Source of the DNA: Centrapalus pauciflorus
Taxonomy: Eukaryota; Streptophyta; Magnoliopsida; Asterales; Asteraceae
Assembly (NCBI GenBank): GCA_020465985.1
Contig: JAANYP010000373.1
Span: forward strand, 147,403 to 211,402
Reading direction: 5' to 3'
Length of the DNA stretch: 64,000 nucleotides
Of the stretch, positions 58,573 through 64,000 are shown one piece after another. The notes below the pieces were generated by a model. That model searched no databases. It was not told where the DNA came from and saw nothing but the letters and a program-made list of their open reading frames with translations. Each line of letters starts with the position of its first letter. Positions within the stretch are counted from its first letter, which is position 1. Made by a program: the position numbers and the translations under genes.

Positions 58573-59827
58573 TATGAATTACTGAAAAATGAACTTCCAA
58601 GATCTTTTATGGAAAAATGAGTGAATTCTGATAAAACTTTGAGAATTATATCTAAAAATGATAACTTGTGAAAAATCAGCTCTGAAATGACTTTTTGACG
58701 TTGAAATTTTAGATTTTCTGTAGAAAAATGCCCGTAACTTTTTTCTGGAGTGGAATTGGGCCTCGAAAATTTACCGAACCGGCTATGCCGGTTCTAGAAA
58801 TGTAGATCTCTTTTCAAGCTTCGATTTGGCGTATGGTAGGCCTTCTAACGATGTTCCAGTCAAAAGTTATGGTCAATTTAAGCAGCAAAGGTCAAATACT
58901 CAAAACTCGAATGATATTGGATGAAACTCGAATGTATAAGAATCAAACTCGATTGATGAGGACTCAAACTCGAATAAAGAATCATCAAACTCGAATGAAT
59001 AAGTATAAAACTCGAATGATTGAGTATGAAACTCGAATGAACAAGAATGAAACTCGAATGAAGAAGGTATTAAACTCGATCAATTAAGCTTGAAACTCGA
59101 TCAATTAAACGTGAAACTCGAATGATTAACGCTTAAAACTCGAATCATAAGGCTTGAAACTCGATGAATGTATTATCAAACTCGAAATAAGCATATATCA
59201 AACTCGAATGAAGCATTCAGCAAACTCGAATGAAGCATTCATCAAACTCGAATAAAGCTTTCATAAAACTCGAATGCCTTCTTTATAAAACTCGAATGCC
59301 TTCTTTATAAAACTCGAATGCCTTCTTTATAAAACTCGAATGCCTTCTTAATAAAACTCGAATGCCTTCTTTATAAAACTCGAATGACACTATGAATATA
59401 GTTATGTCCGAGTTTTATCATTTTTCAACAAAAACAAGATCAGATTCGAACTTTTTCAACAAAAATCCATGATTTGACCTCAAATTGATTTCGAGGGGTC
59501 GTTTTAATAGCAGAAACAACTTTTGTGAAATCACTTTGGCTAATTCTCGATTAAAAACCAAAAATTGACCAAAAACCTCAAGAACACACACTTTTTCAAA
59601 AAATCTGAAATTTCTCAATTAAATTCTGTGTGTTTTGAGATAATATTTGATGTTTATGTCATCAGATTCGCCTTTAAATTTCACACCTTCGATCCAAAAT
59701 TCAGATCATTTCATCCACAGAATCAAAATCCTCAATTGATTTTCAGATTTTCAAAAAAATGAATATAACAGTGTTCTAAAAAAATACGATTTCAGATTCA
59801 AAATTCACTCAAATTCAGCCATATTAG
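58573..59827 (-). other. Leader of the nested Sirevirus
   Basis: Untranslated region between primer site and gag. Contains the tandem array at 58902-59391. No other gene. Confidence 0.7.
58902..59391. repeat. Tandem array of AAACTCGAATG, 23 copies
   Basis: By eye 23 copies of AAACTCGA(A)TG spaced 19-27 bases apart; the last five are a 21-base unit (AAACTCGAATGCCTTCTTTAT, 59268-59380) with hardly a change. Neighbouring bases vary in the older part. Confidence 0.9.
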
Positions 59828-59839
59828 GCTCTGATACCA
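59828..59839 (-). other. Primer binding site, initiator Met tRNA
   Basis: Minus strand TGGTATCAGAGC, two bases after the 5' LTR. Confidence 0.9.
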
Positions 59840-59841
59840 AT

Positions 59842-60170
59842 TGTGAATTCATATTTCTAGCAATTCATTCAACATTAAACAATTCATATGAACAATTATC
59901 AATCCAACACATTATATTGAATGATTAAAGAGAGAAATATTACATTGGTGTTCTTGGCTTTCTTGCAAAGCAATCCTTCTTTTCTCTCTAATTCCAGCCG
60001 TGTATTTTTGTGTAATCTGAGATTCCTTTTTTTTTTCAACAGTGCACATATCATTCCTATTTATACTTAATACACAAGTATTAAGTATTTACACAAACAA
60101 ACCCTAAACTATTTAGAATTTACAAACATATACAATATAATTGTTTCATCTCTATTATTTATTCCCAACA
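59842..60170 (-). repeat. 5' LTR of the nested Sirevirus
   Basis: 329 bp; starts TGTTGGGAATAAATAATAG, ends ATGAATTCACA; TATAAATAGG promoter box inside. Confidence 0.95.
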
Positions 60171-60175
60171 TTTCC

Positions 60176-60798
60176 CTTTCTGGAGCCGTAATCTGATGAA
60201 CAAACTCCGAGAATAACATCTGTGAGAAGCTGAATTTCCTATTGTATACCAATGCAATAACCCCAGATTGGATCTTTGACACTATATAATCAAATCCAGC
60301 TTTCTTCGGCGCAAAACAGACCATGAATACATGCACCAAGAATCTCCATTGCCCAATCAGGCCACTCTTCATGTACGATGACTTTGCAACATCTAAACTG
60401 TATCCCATCCTCAGAAAAGCAGCCTGCCTAATACTTAACGGAAAGTCAATAGGCCCATCCTCTTGTTCCTGAGATCCCAACTGCAGAACCTGACGCAACA
60501 TGTCTGCAGAAAAGACTAACGGCTGTCCAGCGATTCTAGTTCTTAGAACTGTCGGGGTGACAGTGCAATCAACTTGCAAATGCTCGTAAAACTGCCGTAC
60601 ATATGGAAGAAGTATTTGGATGTTATGGTACAGAGCAAATCCAATCCTAGATTCAGCTAGAAAATCCAATATTTGGCGATAACCCTGCGCCTCAGGGATA
60701 TTATTGTCGGGATTAAGGACCATATTATGCTTCGGAACAAATGCTCGAACCGCCATTTCTGCACAATAAACAAAACTGTTAGACTCATTAAAAATCAA
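60176..60798 (-). pseudogene. Post-pol frame of the split Sirevirus, 5' part
   Basis: The more likely start is the ATG at 60756 (MAVRAFVPKHNMVLNPDNN), because just upstream TTTTGTTTATTGTGCAG looks like a splice acceptor; 60798 is an alternative. The protein has an all-helical look (YRQILDFLAESRIGFALYHN; VFSADMLRQVLQLGS) and ends in the target duplication, where the nested element enters. Cut in two by that insertion, so not expressed whole. About 585 coding bases are on this side. Confidence 0.7.
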
Positions 60799-61560
60799 TA
60801 AACTTTTTTAAATTCAAATTTGTTTTATTTTGTACTTGTTTAAGTACAAAATCTAACACAATTAAATTTCTACAAGTTTAATAAAATTTAAATTAACTAA
60901 AGTAAATAAAGTACAGATTCGAAGGAAACAGATTCGAATGTAACAGATTCGAATAAGTCTCTGTTCGAGTCTAATGACAGATTCGAAGGTGTTGGTCTTC
61001 TCGAGTCTAATGAACAGATTCGAGAACAGCCCCATGAACAGATTCGAAACCCGTCGGCCATTATTTCAACAAAAACTCAAGATTTTAACCATTTTGAACT
61101 TAGCAAATCACATACATTAGTTCAACTAGGTTCTAATCAAGGATTTATGATTTTAATTTAACTGTTTATCAGTCCAAAATTGGTAATTTTGCAAAAACCC
61201 TATTTCGACTCTTAAACACTCAAAAATCGATGATTTGGCCTGAAATTGTGTATAAAACTACACAAATCTTGTACAATCCGGTTGATTATACCTATAAGTA
61301 TCTGTAGAATCGAAACACCAAGTAAGAGACTCGACAAAATGTCGTTTAGGAGAATTACGATAGATTCGAGATTAGATTCGAAATCGCCTTTTAGACTCGA
61401 GTGTATAGATTCGAAAACAGTAAGTCTTAAATGACTTCACTGTTGACCTATATATACCACCGACCCTCGATTCTAAGCATAGATTCGAATCTACTGACAG
61501 ATTCGAAGTACTCCTTATTCGAGTCTGTCTTAGATTCGAAACCACCAACACTTAGAAAAA
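60799..61560 (-). repeat. Spacer with TTCGAA motif clusters
   Basis: About twenty copies of AGATTCGAA, TTCGAGTCT and similar words in two clusters, 60915-61060 and 61300-61550, on both sides of a TATA box at 61449-61456. No open frame. Confidence 0.75.
61449..61456 (-). promoter_or_regulatory. TATA box between pol and post-pol frame
   Basis: Minus strand GGTATATATAGG, about 690 bases upstream of the ATG at 60756. The same position relative to gene order as 41108 in the plus-strand element. Confidence 0.35.
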
Positions 61561-62869
61561 TTTCGAAAATTTTGAAATAACTTCAACTTTTCCAACCTTT
61601 TTCTACGGTATCGTGTAACCAGATAAACTATGCCAATTCTTTTACCCTAAGCTCAAGATATTTCACGCAATGTTTATTTTATCCAACTTTGAATGCACCC
61701 TCAGTAACTTTTGACCTTTTACCTAAGTAAAAATTAAACTAAAATAAAATAAAATAAACTAAGGTAAAAATAAAATAAAATAAAATAAAATAAAATAAAA
61801 TTTTGACCAAAAAATTTATTCTAGACTTAAGCTATACTTAAAAATTTACATGCTAAGCTAAATACTGAACAAAATATTTTTGATGAGTATAGTCTAAGAA
61901 AGGTTCAATCAGATAGCGATGTCTGATACTAACTTTCAGTACTTAAGCTTTCACACTTAGGAATTTTTGATTCCTTTGATTATTTGTCGTGACACACTTA
62001 TTTAGCCGATTGTTGGTATTTTACCCCTTTAAACATTCTACATTTCGGAATATCCCTTGGCATTTTTATTTATCAGGAAATTATCTTACGTGACTCAGAC
62101 ATAGACATACTTTTATGATCAAGGCACACAGACAAAGATTCTAACTTGTTGGTATTTGCAAACTTTCTTTAAAAGACAAACATCGGACACAGGTCTGTAT
62201 TTTCATACAACAGAGTGTCTTAGTTCGACTTAAGGTTTATTTTTAAAGTTAGCAGACAGCGGTGACAGGTCTGTACTGACGTACAACAAAGCGACATATC
62301 TGCTGGCCCGAATCTAAACAGAGACAACAGGTCTGTACTTACGTACAACAGAGTTGCATGTTTTCGACTCTCAGTTTTATATTATATTTCTATTCTTTCC
62401 ATTTTCAGATGTATTTGATGTTTCCATACATCCCCAGAAAGTTTGCATACCTCATTTAGACTCAATGTTTGTATGTCTTGTACATAAAAATTAAGACCGT
62501 TGGTCGTACATCTAAGTTATGCCTACCAACACATCAAACTAAACAAAGTATAACACTTAGGATTTAGTTGCATTATGTGTGAAAGCCTAAACACTTAGAG
62601 TTTGTAACGACTGTGCTAATTTTCGTCACTTTGAACCTATGTATCTAAGACTTAACTCTTTTTTCTGATATTCTCTTTTTTTGTAATTTTGTAATTTTCT
62701 CTTTTTTTTCTTTTGTTTTTCATAAGAAAAGCAGTAAAATAAGCTAACCTACTAACTTACTAAAAATAGAAACTTACTAAAAATAGAAACTGTCCTAAAT
62801 TAGCAGACTACTGTAAAGAAAGAAATACTATGGCTCTAAAGGAAATAAACTACTACTACTAAGGTCAAA
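61561..62869 (-). other. Spacer after pol, with short tandem repeats
   Basis: (AAAAT)n at 61740-61802. Three copies of ACAGGTCTGTACTTACGTAC-type words about 70 bases apart (62190, 62258, 62327), each followed by AACA and AG. No gene. Confidence 0.6.
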
Positions 62870-64000
62870 TTACTCTGGGTTGCACATTCCATTCAGTTGA
62901 ATTAAATACTCAAACCGTGACTTATCAAACGCTTTGGTAAATAAATCTGCATTATTATCTTCTGTTGCCACTTTTACCAGTTTGATTAAGTTCTTTTTTC
63001 AGCAACAATCACGAAATAAAATGATGCCTTATGTCTATGTGCTTTGTTTTGTTGTGTTTAACTGGATCATATTATAAGCATGTAGATTGGTTATTATCCT
63101 ATAGGAGTTTGGTGTAAGCCAAAACCGTAATTCCCGCAATTTTGTTTGTATCCACAAACTTGATAGGAAAACTGTGAGCAGCATACTACCAGCAGCAACA
63201 TACTCGGCCCTCACACGTTTGACACGGGCTACCGACGTCTGTTTCTTGCTGCCAGGATACCAATCTCCTCCTAGGACTGAACAACCGTCCAGTTGTTGAT
63301 TTGCGCGTCAAGCTGCATCACTCCATAGGTCAGAATCTTGAACGCCTGCCAACTTCTAGATCTCCCTCGCGATACCAAAGTCCCAGCTTCGGGTTTCGAC
63401 TTGAGGTATCGTAGAATCCGCTTCACAGCTTTCATATGCATCTCCTTCGGATTCGCTTGAAACCTAGCACAAATACACACAGCAAATATTATGTCAGGTC
63501 TTGAAGCAGTTAAATACATAAGTGACCCAATCATGGCCCGATATAACGTCGGATCCACATCGGTATCACTCTCAGTACGCGGCCCGAGATTGTGATTCAC
63601 TTGAATCGGCGTGCTGAAGTGGGCAGTCAACTTTGTTCCTTCCATCCCGAAACGCTCCAAAATGTCATAGACATACTTGGTCTGATGGATAAACATGCCT
63701 TCCTTCTTCTGGTCAACTTGTAACCCCAAAAAGAAATTCAACTCCCCCATAGCACTCATCTCGAACTTAGACTTCATAACCTTCTCGAAATCTTTGCACA
63801 TCTGTTCGTCTGATGATCCAAAGATGATATCATCGACGTACACTTGCACCAAGATAAAGTGATCGCCCTTCCTCTTAACAAACAAGGTACTATCTATCCT
63901 ACCCCTTTCAAAACCGTTTTCTAAAAGATGGTTGGATAGGGTCTCATACCACGCCCTAGGTGCCTGATGTAATCCATAAAGAGCCTTATCTAAGCGATAT
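62870..64000 (-). pseudogene. Sirevirus pol, end of reverse transcriptase and RNase H
   Basis: Open from the window edge to 63271. It reads DKALYGLHQAPRAWYETLSN, then VQVYVDDIIFGSSDE (the YVDD catalytic site), LNFFLGLQVDQ and MIGSLMYLTASRPDI. After the stop at 63273-63271 the RNase H continues only in shifted frames with several stops, and the last stretch ADLFTKAFDKSRFEYLI ends at a stop at 62872-62870. The reverse transcriptase part looks normal, RNase H does not. Upstream pol and gag are outside the window. Confidence 0.85.

Larger units (their letters stand above)
53622..60170 (-). mobile_element. Young non-autonomous Sirevirus, nested
   Basis: Complete element: 5' LTR 59842-60170, primer site 59828-59839, leader with a 21 bp-type array, gag-like frame, gag end, non-coding tail with many polypurine tracts, 3' LTR 53622-53951. 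TTTCC flanks it (53617-53621 and 60171-60175). The LTRs are identical except for one T in a T run. There is no protease, integrase or reverse transcriptase, so it must have been copied by another element's enzymes, and recently. Confidence 0.95.
48889..64000 (-). mobile_element. Sirevirus, 3' part (runs off the window), split by another Sirevirus
   Basis: On the minus strand, from the right edge: pol end (64000-62870), spacer (62869-60799), post-pol frame (60798-60176, then 53616-51194 after the nested insertion), non-coding tail with repeated polypurine tracts, conserved structured block and a 3' LTR (49139-48889). Tandem polypurine tracts upstream of the 3' LTR are a known Sirevirus feature. 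The 5' LTR, gag and most of pol lie outside the window. Confidence 0.85.

Noticed and set aside
58902..59391. CRISPR-like look of the AAACTCGAATG array
   Set aside because: The repeat core is only about 11 bases with 10-16 base gaps, it is imperfect, lies in a plant retrotransposon and has no Cas context.

Overview
The window reads as nuclear DNA of a flowering plant, AT-rich and built almost entirely of nested transposable elements. The evidence is Ty1/Copia and Ty3/Gypsy LTR retrotransposons primed by initiator methionine tRNA, a PIF/Harbinger transposon with introns, Helitrons, MITEs, long (AT)n tracts and one small intron-bearing gene for a secreted cysteine-rich peptide. The Sirevirus-type Copia elements carry an extra reading frame after pol of a kind familiar to me from Asteraceae genomes. 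That family placement is an inference from memory, not a search result.

Layout, left to right. 1-2.8 kb: broken gag-like frame and probable LTR of a Gypsy element. 5.32-10.14 kb (minus): a nearly intact Copia element with 188 bp LTRs differing at one base, a TAATA target duplication and one 1455-residue polyprotein. 10.5-15 kb: small inverted-repeat elements around the only host-type gene (12138-12479, 83 residues, eight cysteines in the mature part). 16.64-28.66 kb (plus): a PIF/Harbinger element flanked by TAA, with decayed Myb/SANT and DDE transposase genes and captured host gene fragments, one of them a receptor-like kinase piece with its intron. A 7.5 kb Gypsy element (21087-28570, target duplication TAAAC, gag kept, pol mostly lost) has jumped into it. 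30.0-33.7 kb: two minus-strand Helitrons, the second split by a 1.7 kb Mutator-like fold-back element (TAATAATAA duplication) and holding a CACTA end. Segments at 15.5-16.4 and 29.8 kb recur in the same order at 34.6-35.3 and 35.6 kb. 35.8-46.3 kb (plus): a decayed Sirevirus-like Copia element with a post-pol frame and a spacer full of CCGAACTTCGG palindromes. 46.5-48.7 kb: MITEs. 48.9-64.0 kb (minus): the 3' part of a second Sirevirus (pol runs off the window), whose post-pol frame is split in phase by a 6.5 kb non-autonomous Sirevirus (53622-60170, target duplication TTTCC, LTRs identical apart from a poly-T run).

Most unusual signals: a strongly conserved, hairpin-rich non-coding block shared by the two minus-strand Sireviruses; arrays of TTCGAA-type motifs in several unrelated retroelements; TATA boxes between pol and the post-pol frame; and a very young non-autonomous Sirevirus. 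No rRNA, tRNA or CRISPR features were seen.
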